64,000 nucleotides of DNA from an uncultured beta proteobacterium (lineage in GTDB: Bacteria > Pseudomonadota > Gammaproteobacteria > Burkholderiales > Burkholderiaceae). How positions within the stretch are numbered: position 1 is the stretch's first letter; the number at the start of each line of letters is the position of its first letter. A program made the translations under genes and the position numbers. The notes beneath the pieces were generated by a model that searched no databases, was not told the origin of the DNA, and worked only from the letters and a program-made list of their open reading frames with translations. The DNA lies in the NCBI GenBank assembly GCA_903900805.1, contig CAIUOP010000075.1, positions 1 to 64,000 on the forward strand, written 5' to 3'. Positions 49,670 to 58,766 of the stretch are shown here, in pieces.

Positions 49670-50539
49670 ATGAGGTTATTTGGCTTTAAAGGTCCAAATG
49701 GATATGAGAGCGTAGGAGCCCTCTCCAAAGGGGATCAAGATACCTTTATTGATGTGTGCGCCACAGACCCACTCACACCCAAGGACTTACAAGAAATCAT
49801 TCAATCTCAGGGCCATTTAGATCGAGTAGGCACTGCCATTGCACATTCCAAAGCAATCACTGGCAAGCTTAATACTATTAGCTTCAAGGCGCCTATTGAA
49901 AAACCTGGGAAAATCGTCTGTATGGGCTTGAACTACGCTGACCATGCCAAAGAAGGTGGCAATGCAAGGCCTGAGTATCCTAGTTTTTTTATGCGCGGCC
50001 CCAGCTCCATGACGGCACATTTAAGCCCAATTCTGCGCCCTAAAGTTTCAGACAAGTTAGATTACGAGGCTGAGCTTGCTTTTATTATTGGCAAAAAGGC
50101 ACGACACCTCACTCTAGATAATGCTTTAGATTGTGTTGCCGGTTACAGTATCTTTAATGATGGCAGTATTCGTGATTACCAACGTAAAACGACTCAGTGG
50201 ACGATTGGTAAAAACTTTGATCAAACCGGTGCGTTTGGTCCATGGCTTGTAACGCCAGATGAGCTACCACCCGGATGCGATGGTTTAAATATTCAATCTC
50301 GCTTAAATGGCAAAGTAATGCAAAACGCCAATACAAAGGATTTCTTGTGGGGAGTTGCAGAGACTATCGTGTTGATTACTGAGTGTATGACTTTAGAACC
50401 AGGTGATGTCGTGATTACCGGAACCCCAGCTGGTGTGGGCTACGCCAGAACTCCCCCAGTTTTTATGAAGCCTGGGGATATTTGTGAAATCGAAATCGAA
50501 TCCATTGGTATATTGCGGAACAGCATTGCTGATGAATAA
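49670..50539 (+). CDS. fumarylacetoacetate hydrolase family protein
   Basis: A 289-aa member of the FAH superfamily, which hydrolyses or decarboxylates acylpyruvates and related oxo acids. The core signature is present: KIVCMGLNYADHAKEGG, LDYEAELAFIIGKKARHL with the metal-binding Glu residues, FNDGSIRDYQRKTTQWTIGKNFDQTGAFGPW and VITGTPAGVGYARTPP. GGAGG lies 8 bases before the ATG. Substrate is unknown. Divergent from the ThDP enzyme; convergent with NDH-2. Confidence 0.9.
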   Translation: MRLFGFKGPNGYESVGALSKGDQDTFIDVCATDPLTPKDLQEIIQSQGHLDRVGTAIAHSKAITGKLNTISFKAPIEKPGKIVCMGLNYADHAKEGGNARPEYPSFFMRGPSSMTAHLSPILRPKVSDKLDYEAELAFIIGKKARHLTLDNALDCVAGYSIFNDGSIRDYQRKTTQWTIGKNFDQTGAFGPWLVTPDELPPGCDGLNIQSRLNGKVMQNANTKDFLWGVAETIVLITECMTLEPGDVVITGTPAGVGYARTPPVFMKPGDICEIEIESIGILRNSIADE

Positions 50540-50555
50540 GCTGCCTTGGGCTAAT

Positions 50556-51893
50556 CTAGTGCAGCTTCACAATCGAATCAGTTCTGCGATGAATTAAACG
50601 ACTGATCGTATCGAGTATTACCTTGATCCAGCCGTGCAAGGCTAGTTGATGTAATTTATAAAGACTCAGATACATGACCTTAGCAAAAAAGCCATCGATC
50701 ATGAGACTGCCGCCGATCAATCCGCCCATCATGCTTCCAACGCTACTAAATTTGCCTAGCGAAACGAGTGAGCCAAAGTCGCGATATCGATAAGCTTTTA
50801 AGGGTTTGCCATGAACAATGTTTTCTATTTGAGAATACAGATGGGAGGCTTGTTGATGCGCTGCTTGAGCACGCGGTGGAACAATCCCACCCTTCCCATT
50901 GCTAGCCTCGGGCCAAGGACAAGCAGCACAATCTCCCATCGCAAAGATATGAGGATCGCGCGTGGTTTGCAGCGTCGGTAACACCACTAATTGATTTGCG
51001 CGGTTACTTTCTAGGCCACCAATTTCATGTAAAAAATCAGGGGCCTTCACTCCAGCAGCCCAAACAATTAATTCGGCAGGAATCTCCACTCCATCAGCGA
51101 GGCGTAGCTTATCCAAAAAGACTTCCTCCACTTTTGCATTGGTAATCACTTCAACTCCAAGATCTACTAAGAGTACTTGCGCCGCTGCAGCTACTCTTTC
51201 AGGAAGTGCTGGCAATATCCGTGGCGCAGCCTCAATCAGGATGACTTTCATATCTTTATCTGGATCAACACGATCCATGCCATAAGAGATCACCTGCCGA
51301 GTTGTGCGATGAAGTTCTGCAGCGAGCTCGACACCTGTTGCGCCAGCGCCAATAATGGCAACCTTCAGTTGATTAAGCGCTAAAGGAGCATTCTGTGATT
51401 GCGCTCTAAGACATGCATTAATCATACGCAAATGAAAGCGCTTGGCATCTGCCAGCGACTCTAAGCGCTGCGCATACTTTTCTACACCGGGGGTTCCAAA
51501 ATCATTGGTTAAGCTACCAATCGCAATGATCAAGGTATCGTAAGGAATTAAACGCTCAGGCGTCACCATTTCACCTGAGTCATCTAAAAATGGGCCAATC
51601 CGAATTTCTTGTTTCTCGCGATTAACATCGATCAGCTCACCAATCCGAAATGCAAAATGGTGCCAATGGGCTTGGGCGATGTAATCTAACTCCTGGTCAG
51701 CAAGATCCATAATACCTGCAGCAACCTCGTGGAGTTTTGGCTTCCAGATGTGCGTGCGATTTTTATCTACTAAGGTAATGCTGATTTTTTGAGAGCCAGG
51801 CTTTGCTGATCCGTAGCGATTCCCTAGCTTTGTAGCTAGCTCCAAGCCCCCTGCACCGCCCCCTACTATGACTACCTTGTGAACCTGACTCAT
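50556..51893 (-). CDS. ndh: type II NADH dehydrogenase (NDH-2)
   Basis: A single-subunit flavoprotein passing electrons from NADH to quinone without proton pumping, at the inner face of the membrane. The 445-aa protein has the FAD motif VVIVGGGAGGLELATKLG, the second nucleotide motif VAIIGAGATGVELAAEL, and the C-terminal VFAMGDCAACPW FAD stretch. The C-terminal about 60 residues hold an amphipathic membrane-association segment. The family includes related sulfide-quinone reductases, but the cysteine pair of those is not evident. Confidence 0.9.
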   Translation of the reverse strand: MSQVHKVVIVGGGAGGLELATKLGNRYGSAKPGSQKISITLVDKNRTHIWKPKLHEVAAGIMDLADQELDYIAQAHWHHFAFRIGELIDVNREKQEIRIGPFLDDSGEMVTPERLIPYDTLIIAIGSLTNDFGTPGVEKYAQRLESLADAKRFHLRMINACLRAQSQNAPLALNQLKVAIIGAGATGVELAAELHRTTRQVISYGMDRVDPDKDMKVILIEAAPRILPALPERVAAAAQVLLVDLGVEVITNAKVEEVFLDKLRLADGVEIPAELIVWAAGVKAPDFLHEIGGLESNRANQLVVLPTLQTTRDPHIFAMGDCAACPWPEASNGKGGIVPPRAQAAHQQASHLYSQIENIVHGKPLKAYRYRDFGSLVSLGKFSSVGSMMGGLIGGSLMIDGFFAKVMYLSLYKLHQLALHGWIKVILDTISRLIHRRTDSIVKLH

Positions 51894-51950
51894 ATATTTT
51901 TATGAATACGAGCGTTAATGACATTGTTTTGTGATCTCACGCAAATTGAA

Positions 51951-52682
51951 TTAACTTGCATTACTTAAGCCAACTGTGATGCCACCACAAACGTAGAGCG
52001 TTTGACCAGTAGTAAAGCTAGTGCGATCATCTAATAAGTAGGCTGCTGTATGTGCAATATCCTCTGGCTGACCCATTCTCTTCACCGGAACATTTTCAAT
52101 AATTTTGATTGTTTTTGGAGCATTTGGTGGATTGCCAGAAGTAAACAATTCTGTTGCAATTGGCCCAGGACCAATAGCATTAACAGTAATACCAAATTGG
52201 GCCAACTCCAGAGCCCAGGTTCTGGTCATCCCTTGCAACCCTGCTTTCATAGCAGAATAGGCGGTACGCTCTTCTTTACCTAGCGCTGCACGACTTGCAA
52301 TATTGACTATCCGCCCGAAGTTTTCTTCTCGCATCTGCGGAGCCAATTGTTGAGTTATAACCATGGGAGCCTTTAAATTCAAGGCATAGACAGCATCAAA
52401 ATCCTCCATACTTACATCCTCTAGAGCACCTGGCTTAATAATGCCCGCATTGTTTACTAGCCTAAGCACTTTAGTACGATACGTAATCTCTTGAAGAAGG
52501 GCCCTTAGAGCATCACTGTCAGTAATATCAATTTGATGAAATTCTTCGTCTTTTAATAAGCCTGGTGGTGCTAACTTATCTAAATTAATCACTCGATAAC
52601 CATCGTGAGTTAATCGTGTAGCAATAGCCCTACCTATTCCACGACTAGCACCAGTAATCAATACATTCTTTTGCTTATCCAT
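51951..52682 (-). CDS. SDR-family oxidoreductase
   Basis: A 243-aa short-chain dehydrogenase with TGASRGIGRAIA at the N-terminus, VNNAGIIKPG, NIASRAALGKEERTAYSAMKAG with the YxxxK, and the C-terminal TTGQTLYVCGGITVG. The TTGQTxxVCGG ending is shared with the partial SDR at the right edge of the window, so the two are paralogues. The hydroxy/keto substrate is unknown. A Bug receptor lies 23 bases upstream on the same strand, probably in operon. Confidence 0.88.
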   Translation of the reverse strand: MDKQKNVLITGASRGIGRAIATRLTHDGYRVINLDKLAPPGLLKDEEFHQIDITDSDALRALLQEITYRTKVLRLVNNAGIIKPGALEDVSMEDFDAVYALNLKAPMVITQQLAPQMREENFGRIVNIASRAALGKEERTAYSAMKAGLQGMTRTWALELAQFGITVNAIGPGPIATELFTSGNPPNAPKTIKIIENVPVKRMGQPEDIAHTAAYLLDDRTSFTTGQTLYVCGGITVGLSNAS

Positions 52683-52705
52683 CAGTTAGCCTTCTATCAT
52701 TGCAT

Positions 52706-53674
52706 TTAATCTACTGTAGCACCAGAAGCCTTCACTACTTTTTCCCATTTCTGAGTTTCATTGGCAATGACTTTTCCAAAATCTTCGGGTGTTCCGGGAA
52801 TCGGTACACCACCCAAATCAGCTAAACGTTTTAACATCTTCGGATCTGCTAATAGTTGATTCATCGCAGTATTGACTTTAACAATAGCCTCGCGTGGGGA
52901 CCCTTTGGGCATCGATAGACCAAACCAAGCAGTTGCCTCGTAGCCAGGTACCGTCTCTGCAACCGTTGGCAGATTGGGGAATGAAGGTTCAATCGCTACT
53001 GAAGTTACCGCCAGCGCCCGAATTCTGCCGTCTTTAATAAATCCAGCAGATGAAGGTAAATTATCAAACAGGACCTGCACCTGTCCACCCATCAGATCAG
53101 TTAAGGCAGGACCTGCACCCTTATAAGGGATATGGGTCATCTTGCAGCCCGTCATCGATTTAAAGAGTTCGCCCGATAAATGGACTGAGGTTCCACTACC
53201 AGAGGATGCCATATTCACTTTGGTGGGATTGGCCTTGCAATACTCAATAAACTCTGCAACGGTCTTCACAGGCATACCATTGGTAATCACCATCACATTG
53301 GGTGTTCGCACAATACCCGCTACCGGGGCTGTATCGTTGATAAAGTTATATGGCAAGTTTTTATACAGGGTAGCATTAATGCCATTAGCTGGATTAGTTA
53401 AGTGCAAGGTATAGCCATCGGCCGGTGATTTAATTACGAACTCAGTACCAATATTATTTCCGCCGCCTGGCTTATTTTCAACCACGACATTAACGCCTAA
53501 TTTTTCGGACAAGCCTTGAGAAATAATTCTGGCTAAGACATCAGTAGTCCCACCTGGAGGGTAAGGCACCACTAAACGAATAGGCTTATCTGGATATGGT
53601 GCTGCAGTAGCAAAGCTAGAAAAAAGGCTTAGGCAGCCAAACAACAATGCAGCGTATGGTGAAATATGGCGCAT
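52706..53674 (-). CDS. Bug-type tripartite-tricarboxylate substrate-binding protein
   Basis: A 322-aa periplasmic receptor with signal peptide ending SFATAAPYP. It has the PIRLVVPYPPGGTTDVLARI strand, [49 protein letters not shown] and AWFGLSMPKGSP. It is coupled to the SDR at 51951. No TctA/TctB transporter genes are nearby; Bug proteins in this group are usually many, with shared or unidentified membrane partners. Confidence 0.9.
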   Translation of the reverse strand: MRHISPYAALLFGCLSLFSSFATAAPYPDKPIRLVVPYPPGGTTDVLARIISQGLSEKLGVNVVVENKPGGGNNIGTEFVIKSPADGYTLHLTNPANGINATLYKNLPYNFINDTAPVAGIVRTPNVMVITNGMPVKTVAEFIEYCKANPTKVNMASSGSGTSVHLSGELFKSMTGCKMTHIPYKGAGPALTDLMGGQVQVLFDNLPSSAGFIKDGRIRALAVTSVAIEPSFPNLPTVAETVPGYEATAWFGLSMPKGSPREAIVKVNTAMNQLLADPKMLKRLADLGGVPIPGTPEDFGKVIANETQKWEKVVKASGATVD

Positions 53675-53732
53675 GCTTACTCTCCTATGATTAATAGCAA
53701 ATCAATGTACTTAAGGGCTATTTTGAATGGAC

Positions 53733-55157
53733 TTATTGGGAATTGCATATAGGGGGTTTCCTTTGTGCAAACCGCGTTTTTTGCTCAAAGGCGTGGGCTA
53801 GCTGCAAAATACCAAAATCATCGCGATGGCGTCCCACAATCTGTATACCTACTGGTAGCCCACCTTCTGTAAATCCCGCTGGTACTGAAATTGCTGGGTT
53901 TCCTAGCGCACTAATGAAGTAGCACGTTTTTTGCCAATCAATATAAGTATTCATTTTTACGCCATTAATTTGCGCTGGATACTCTTCCTCAACAGAAAAA
54001 GGTGCCACTTGAGATACTGGTAAGACTAAAAACTCATACTTCTTAAAAAACTCTCGCATCCGGTGATAGAGCTCAGTTCGTTTGGCTTCTGCTCGCGCTA
54101 ATTGGGGGCCGGTAATGGGCAAGCCTTGCTCAGCATTCCAAATGACAGTGTCTTTAATCTGATCACGATGCTCTTTTAATAAGGGAGTAATCCGAAGCTC
54201 TGTTCTCCAGGCACGCCAGAGCATGAAGATTTCATCTGCCTCACTAATATCGGGCTCATCATTGACTACATCACAACCCATCTCTTGCAATACTGCCCGC
54301 GATGACTCCACTACTCTAGCCACTTCTGGCTCAACTGGTAAGCCGCCTAAGTTGGCACTAAAAGCCACCCTGCATCCTTTAAAAGATCTTGCCAACGGAT
54401 TGAGAAAGATCTCCCCGGGGGCTTCTAAAGAAATTGGCGAACGATCATCAGGTCCCGACATTGCGGCCATAGCTAATGCTAGATCTTGTGCCGAGCGCGC
54501 CATAGGGCCAGATACGCTCAAGGTTTGCCAGCCCAATGAGTCTGGCCATGAAGGCACTCTACCAACTGAGGGCCGAATGCCCACAATATTACAAAAGCTT
54601 GCTGGGTTTCGTAATGAACCCCCCAAGTCTGTACCATCAGCCAGTGCAATCATGCCACTCGCTAAAGCAACTGCAGCGCCACCTGAAGATCCTCCACAGG
54701 TCTTACTCAAGTCATATGGATTAGGTGTGGAGCCAAAGACAGCATTAAATGTTTGACTACCAGCGCCAAACTCTGGTGTATTGGTTTTTCCTAAGCTGAT
54801 AGCGCCCGCTTGCTTTAAGCGCTCCACTGGTAAAGCGTCCACATCAGGCACAAAATCTTTATATACAAGAGATCCAAATGTAGTTCTCACGCCGCGAGTT
54901 ACAAATAAATCTTTATGGGCTACTGGCAATCCATGCAAGATACCGAGGGCATCATTTGCAGAAATTTTTTGATCTGCAATAACAGCTTCTGCCATTGCAG
55001 ACTCAGCTGTTAACGTAACAATCGCATTTAAGATGGGGTTAAGACGCTCAATCTGATCTAAATGGGCACGAATGACCTTCTGAATAGAGATCTTCTTTAA
55101 GCGAATGAGTTTGGATAACTCAGCGGCGGATAAAAAACATAAATCATCATTCAGCAT
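53733..55157 (-). CDS. amidase-signature family amidase
   Basis: A 474-aa amidase-signature enzyme with the Ser-cisSer-Lys triad visible: Lys in LPVAHKDLF near residue 82, the cisSer in CGGSSGGAAVALASG near 156, and the nucleophilic Ser in ADGTDLGGSLRNPAS. Such enzymes release ammonia from carboxamides, including indole-3-acetamide, or act in GatA-like fashion. No GatB/C partners are here, so a stand-alone catabolic amidase is more likely. It lies 58 bases upstream of the Bug gene on the same strand. Confidence 0.9.
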   Translation of the reverse strand: MLNDDLCFLSAAELSKLIRLKKISIQKVIRAHLDQIERLNPILNAIVTLTAESAMAEAVIADQKISANDALGILHGLPVAHKDLFVTRGVRTTFGSLVYKDFVPDVDALPVERLKQAGAISLGKTNTPEFGAGSQTFNAVFGSTPNPYDLSKTCGGSSGGAAVALASGMIALADGTDLGGSLRNPASFCNIVGIRPSVGRVPSWPDSLGWQTLSVSGPMARSAQDLALAMAAMSGPDDRSPISLEAPGEIFLNPLARSFKGCRVAFSANLGGLPVEPEVARVVESSRAVLQEMGCDVVNDEPDISEADEIFMLWRAWRTELRITPLLKEHRDQIKDTVIWNAEQGLPITGPQLARAEAKRTELYHRMREFFKKYEFLVLPVSQVAPFSVEEEYPAQINGVKMNTYIDWQKTCYFISALGNPAISVPAGFTEGGLPVGIQIVGRHRDDFGILQLAHAFEQKTRFAQRKPPICNSQ

Positions 55158-55190
55158 TTAAAAAGGGCCCCTATTTCTTATTCTTATTGA

Positions 55191-55346
55191 CGTAGTATAT
55201 GCGACTACATTACGGAGCGCATTGCCATTGCCCTGCAACGAGGTAAAGAAGTCAATATTGATTTAGTTCTTGGTATTAACTATTTTGATTATGCCCATGT
55301 GCCCTTAGAGGAGCTGCGCAAAAGATGGAATATCCCATCTAAATAA
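55191..55346 (+). pseudogene. short decayed reading frame, C-terminal remnant
   Basis: About 51 open codons without an ATG end in TAA at 55344. The peptide (core KEVNIDLVLGINYFDYAHVP, then LEELRKRWNIPSK) has the composition of a real protein C-terminus. Nothing upstream continues the frame, because a stop precedes it and the amidase start lies just before. It looks like the tail of a deleted gene. I cannot name the family. Confidence 0.35.
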
Positions 55347-55388
55347 GCATTCTGATGTCATCACAACGGCTAGAGAGACCCAAGACCG

Positions 55389-56072
55389 CTAGATAACTTC
55401 CAATACTTTGCTTAGTGAATTGCCTTCATAGTTTGGCTTTTCACCTACCTCCTCAAAAGGATGGCCAAGACGATTAACCCAAAAGACATCAAAGCCATAC
55501 CACTTAGCCGCTAAAGCATCCCAAGCATTACTGGACACAAATAAAATGTCTTCTTTTTTAACAGGGAATGCTTTTAATAGTAGCCCATAGGCTTGTGGGG
55601 CAGTCTTAAATAAACGGATATCCTCAATCGTCACAACTTGATCAAGATAAGGCTTTAAGCCGTTACTCTCCACCACGGTAGTCAGCATTTCTCTGCTACC
55701 GTTAGACAAAATTGCAGTAGATAAACCCTTTTCTTTTATTGTCTTAAGAACTTTTAGGCTATCGTCAAAGCTGGTGAGCTTGGCATACTGATCCATCAAC
55801 TTCTTTTCAGATTGCTCGGTAAGATTTAAGTCCATTCGTTTGCAAACATAACGTAAGGAGCGAATCGTTAATTCCCAGAATGGGAGATAGTATTTACTTC
55901 CGGCTGGATTAGGATCGCTCATGGTGACAAGGCGAGTGTATTCAATTTGACGATCACGCCACATTAAAGTCATTGCTTGACCCTGTCCTGGAAACAGTTC
56001 TTCTGCTAACTGGCCCATGGAATAGACATCAAACAGTGTTCCATAGGCATCAAAAGCGATAAGCTTATACAT
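55389..56072 (-). CDS. haloacid dehalogenase type II (L-2-haloacid dehalogenase)
   Basis: A 227-aa HAD-superfamily protein with the nucleophile motif FDAYGTLFDV at residue 8, the Arg in WRDRQIEYTRL that binds the halide/carboxylate, SNGSREML (motif II), LFKTAPQAYG with the motif III Lys, and FVSSNAWDALAAKWYGF (motif IV). This is the L-DEX pattern, including the SxNxWD of type II dehalogenases. It converts (S)-2-haloacids to (R)-2-hydroxyacids. A general HAD phosphatase is less likely. It is separated from the SBP by a strong terminator. Confidence 0.86.
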   Translation of the reverse strand: MYKLIAFDAYGTLFDVYSMGQLAEELFPGQGQAMTLMWRDRQIEYTRLVTMSDPNPAGSKYYLPFWELTIRSLRYVCKRMDLNLTEQSEKKLMDQYAKLTSFDDSLKVLKTIKEKGLSTAILSNGSREMLTTVVESNGLKPYLDQVVTIEDIRLFKTAPQAYGLLLKAFPVKKEDILFVSSNAWDALAAKWYGFDVFWVNRLGHPFEEVGEKPNYEGNSLSKVLEVI

Positions 56073-56103
56073 GCTGTCCCTTATTTTAATGATGAATCAA
56101 CAA

Positions 56104-56125
56104 AAAACCACCCGAAGGTGGTTTT
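56104..56125. terminator. strong hairpin terminator
   Basis: A perfect 9-bp stem AAAACCACC / GGTGGTTTT with loop CGAA, flanked by A/T runs on both sides. It most likely ends the minus-strand dgdA-SBP transcript, where the hairpin is followed by TTTTTTG. Confidence 0.85.
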
Positions 56126-56183
56126 AATGCCTGCTTGAGTACAAAAACGAATCTACTTTCTGATGAGGCTCTGAATGGCAAAA

Positions 56184-57071
56184 TTATTTAATGACTAGGA
56201 CCTCAGCCGGAGCATCGCTTGGATTTTTAAAGAGCTCAACTAATGTTGCGCCCATAGGAATACCTATAACAGAATTCTTTGGAGGAATTGGGGACAAAAA
56301 CCACTTTTCATAAAGCGTTTTGAGTTCACCTGATTTCATCATAGACTTTACTTGGCTATCTACTCCAGCCTTAAATATAGGGTCATCCTTACGGACCATA
56401 ATTCCAATTGCCTCGACACTTAAAGGGTCTCCAACAATCTTATACGCACCTGGATTCTTGCTAGCGGCAATATTTCCGGCCAGGATATTGTCATCCATTG
56501 CAAATGCGTCTGCACGGTCAGATTCAACGAGTAAGAATGCTTCTGAGTGATCTTTAGCGTAGATTACATCCAACTTAACGCCCTTCGCTTGCTCTAGTCT
56601 TCGTAAATGTTGAACTGGGGTAGTGCCAACAGTAGTAACAATTTTTTTCTTAATCACATCATCAGTCGTATTAATGCCTGAAGATTTTTTTACAGCGTAA
56701 CGCGCTTCAGTGACATAAGTAGTGACTGCGAAATCAACTTGTTCTTTTCTTGAAGCAGTATTACTTGTAGAACCACATTCAATATCAATTGTTCCATTTT
56801 GGAGCAAAGGAATTCTATTCTGAGGAGTTACTGTCATGTACGTTAGTTTGGCATTTGGATAAAGTCGTTTTAAGACTTTTGCGCATAGTTCAACGTGATA
56901 ACCTGCGTATTCACTACTTCCTATGGCATAGGATAAGGGCGCAGACGATTCCCTTACCCCTACTGTAATGGAATTAGATGATTTCACTTTGGCATCTGTA
57001 TTAGAAACCTGTGCATAAGCAGTCATTGAAATAAATGCTGATAGAAAGACTAATGAGGCAAGCTTTTTCAT
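56184..57071 (-). CDS. amino-acid ABC transporter substrate-binding protein (GltI-like), orphan
   Basis: A 295-aa periplasmic binding protein with signal peptide ending TAYAQ. It belongs to the polar amino acid SBP family 3: VGVRESSAPLSYAIGSSEYAGYHVELCAKV, DIECGSTSNTASRKEQVDFAVTTY, and DAFAMDDNILAG. It resembles glutamate/aspartate receptors. No permease or ATPase genes are adjacent. It lies 25 bases after the dialkylglycine-decarboxylase-like gene and before the terminator, so it is cotranscribed with it and may supply its substrate. Confidence 0.9.
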   Translation of the reverse strand: MKKLASLVFLSAFISMTAYAQVSNTDAKVKSSNSITVGVRESSAPLSYAIGSSEYAGYHVELCAKVLKRLYPNAKLTYMTVTPQNRIPLLQNGTIDIECGSTSNTASRKEQVDFAVTTYVTEARYAVKKSSGINTTDDVIKKKIVTTVGTTPVQHLRRLEQAKGVKLDVIYAKDHSEAFLLVESDRADAFAMDDNILAGNIAASKNPGAYKIVGDPLSVEAIGIMVRKDDPIFKAGVDSQVKSMMKSGELKTLYEKWFLSPIPPKNSVIGIPMGATLVELFKNPSDAPAEVLVIK

Positions 57072-57096
57072 GTTTTATCCTATTCGTTTTTGTTTA

Positions 57097-58401
57097 TTAA
57101 AGCGCTTTCAGACTCTCGTCTAAAGCTCTATCTAATATTGTGATGGCCTGATCAATCTCTTGATTCGACACCGTTAATGGGGGAGCGATCCTCCAAACTG
57201 ATCCACGCTCAGGACGTCTCCTAATATTCATACTTAAACCTAACTCAAAGCACTTTTTGGTCGTTAACTCACCCAATCGATGATGAGCTAACCTGGATTT
57301 ACGATCCTGCACTAATTCAACCCCTAATAGCAGCCCCTCACCCCTCACCTCGCCAATACACTCATACTTATCTTGTAATTGTAGAAGTTGTTTTCTTAAA
57401 TAAGCCCCCGTGACATTCGCCCTCTCAATTAAGTTCTCATTCTTAATAGTATCTAAAACTGCCAGCCCAACCGTCGCTAGCAAAGGATCTGATACATGGC
57501 TGGTGTAGAAAGAAAATCCTTTTTGGTGAATATCCTCTTCAATCTCAGGAGTGGTCACTACAGCAGCTAAGGGCAATCCACCGCCCATAGTTTTAGAAAG
57601 AGTCATGATGTCGGGGATAATTCCGAATAATTCTGAGCCTGTTTTTTTACCAATCCGTCCAAATGCAGTTTGAGCTTCATCAAAGATTAACAACATACCA
57701 CGGTCATCAGCTGCCTTTCGAAGTGCCTGCATATAGCTTTTGGGTGGTATTAAGACTCCACCAGCACTGATCACTGGCTCAACAATAATGGCTGCCCCTC
57801 TTCCAGTTGTAGCCATATCGAACATCTTTAAGCCAATTTCCAAACTTCTAAGAGCAGACTCCTCAGGGGGAAGCTCTGGTATATATGGTCTGTACATATT
57901 AGGCTCTGGCAGTATAAAAACTCCAGGAGGCGGAACTCCATAGCCCTTTCTGTCACTAGCAAATGAAACCGAGCTTGCAGTGCCAGTTACGCCATGCCAC
58001 GACCCTCCTACTGCGAGCACCTCATAGCCACCCGTATACATTTTTGCAATCCGCAAAGCCACTTCGTTGCTTTCAGAGCCTGTATTAATAAAGATTGACT
58101 TGCTCAGCGAAGGCGGCATCCATTCAGTAGCCACTTTTTCTGCCAGCAGAGCGACATCCTCAGGAATCATCCCGCTAAACATGTGGAATGCTTTTTTTCC
58201 AGCCTCGTTCACAGCATTAACTATTGCAGGATGATTGTGGCCTATAGTGGCGCACATCTGCCCAGAGGTGAAATCCAATATTTCACGACCGGTATCATCT
58301 ATAACGATGGTGCCTTTAGCACTTTTAAAAAGGTTTGGGAAAGCATCTCCACCGTATCTCAGCATGTATTTTTTTGCTGCGGCGTGTAATGCATTATTCA
58401 T
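57097..58401 (-). CDS. dgdA: class III aminotransferase, probable 2,2-dialkylglycine decarboxylase
   Basis: A 434-aa PLP enzyme. Its N-terminal LRYGGDAFPNLFKSAKGTI and LDFTSGQMCATIGHNHPAI match the dialkylglycine decarboxylase signature, including the Gln of TSGQM near residue 45, which promotes decarboxylation. DEAQTAFGRIGKKTG and SKTMGGGLPLAAV (with the PLP Lys) follow. The C-terminal SMNIRRRPERGSVWRIAPPLTVS holds the Arg for the substrate carboxylate. The frame extends to 58434, but AGGAAAAAG before the ATG at 58401 fixes the start. It degrades 2-aminoisobutyrate-like amino acids; a related transaminase role is possible. Confidence 0.84.
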   Translation of the reverse strand: MNNALHAAAKKYMLRYGGDAFPNLFKSAKGTIVIDDTGREILDFTSGQMCATIGHNHPAIVNAVNEAGKKAFHMFSGMIPEDVALLAEKVATEWMPPSLSKSIFINTGSESNEVALRIAKMYTGGYEVLAVGGSWHGVTGTASSVSFASDRKGYGVPPPGVFILPEPNMYRPYIPELPPEESALRSLEIGLKMFDMATTGRGAAIIVEPVISAGGVLIPPKSYMQALRKAADDRGMLLIFDEAQTAFGRIGKKTGSELFGIIPDIMTLSKTMGGGLPLAAVVTTPEIEEDIHQKGFSFYTSHVSDPLLATVGLAVLDTIKNENLIERANVTGAYLRKQLLQLQDKYECIGEVRGEGLLLGVELVQDRKSRLAHHRLGELTTKKCFELGLSMNIRRRPERGSVWRIAPPLTVSNQEIDQAITILDRALDESLKAL

Positions 58402-58434
58402 TCTTTTTCCTATGTTCTTTAGCTCTGATTGCAT

Positions 58435-58766
58435 CTCGCTTTAAAGCTCTATTGAGAGGATCAATCAATCCTTAATATATACCAAAGCTTTCAGTGGCAA
58501 ATTTGATGCGATGCAATATGAGGCTCTACTTTGCCAATTTGTCGGTTTAACTAATTGGCACTATCTGAAAAAAATTAGTGATCTCACCCTTTGGGTTTAG
58601 TGACTCAAGTCATCGAGGATGTCAAGGGGAAATACAAGGGCTATCAATTGACCTCCTATAGCGGCGCAACCGCTGCTTATGCATCTTAATTAGAAAGGAA
58701 AACCGCAAAAGAGCCTTTATCTAATGGATTTATCGCTAAAATGACTCGATTGAACCATGCAAGCTT
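58435..58766. other. gene-poor region with two possible decayed frames
   Basis: The region holds no intact gene. A frame without ATG near 58445-58596 ends LKKISDLTLWV. Another near 58582-58689 ends VKGKYKGYQLTSYSGATAAYAS. They overlap and are on the plus strand in different frames, which could be one frame-shifted remnant. I cannot name the source. No good promoter for the channel gene or dgdA is seen. Confidence 0.35.
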
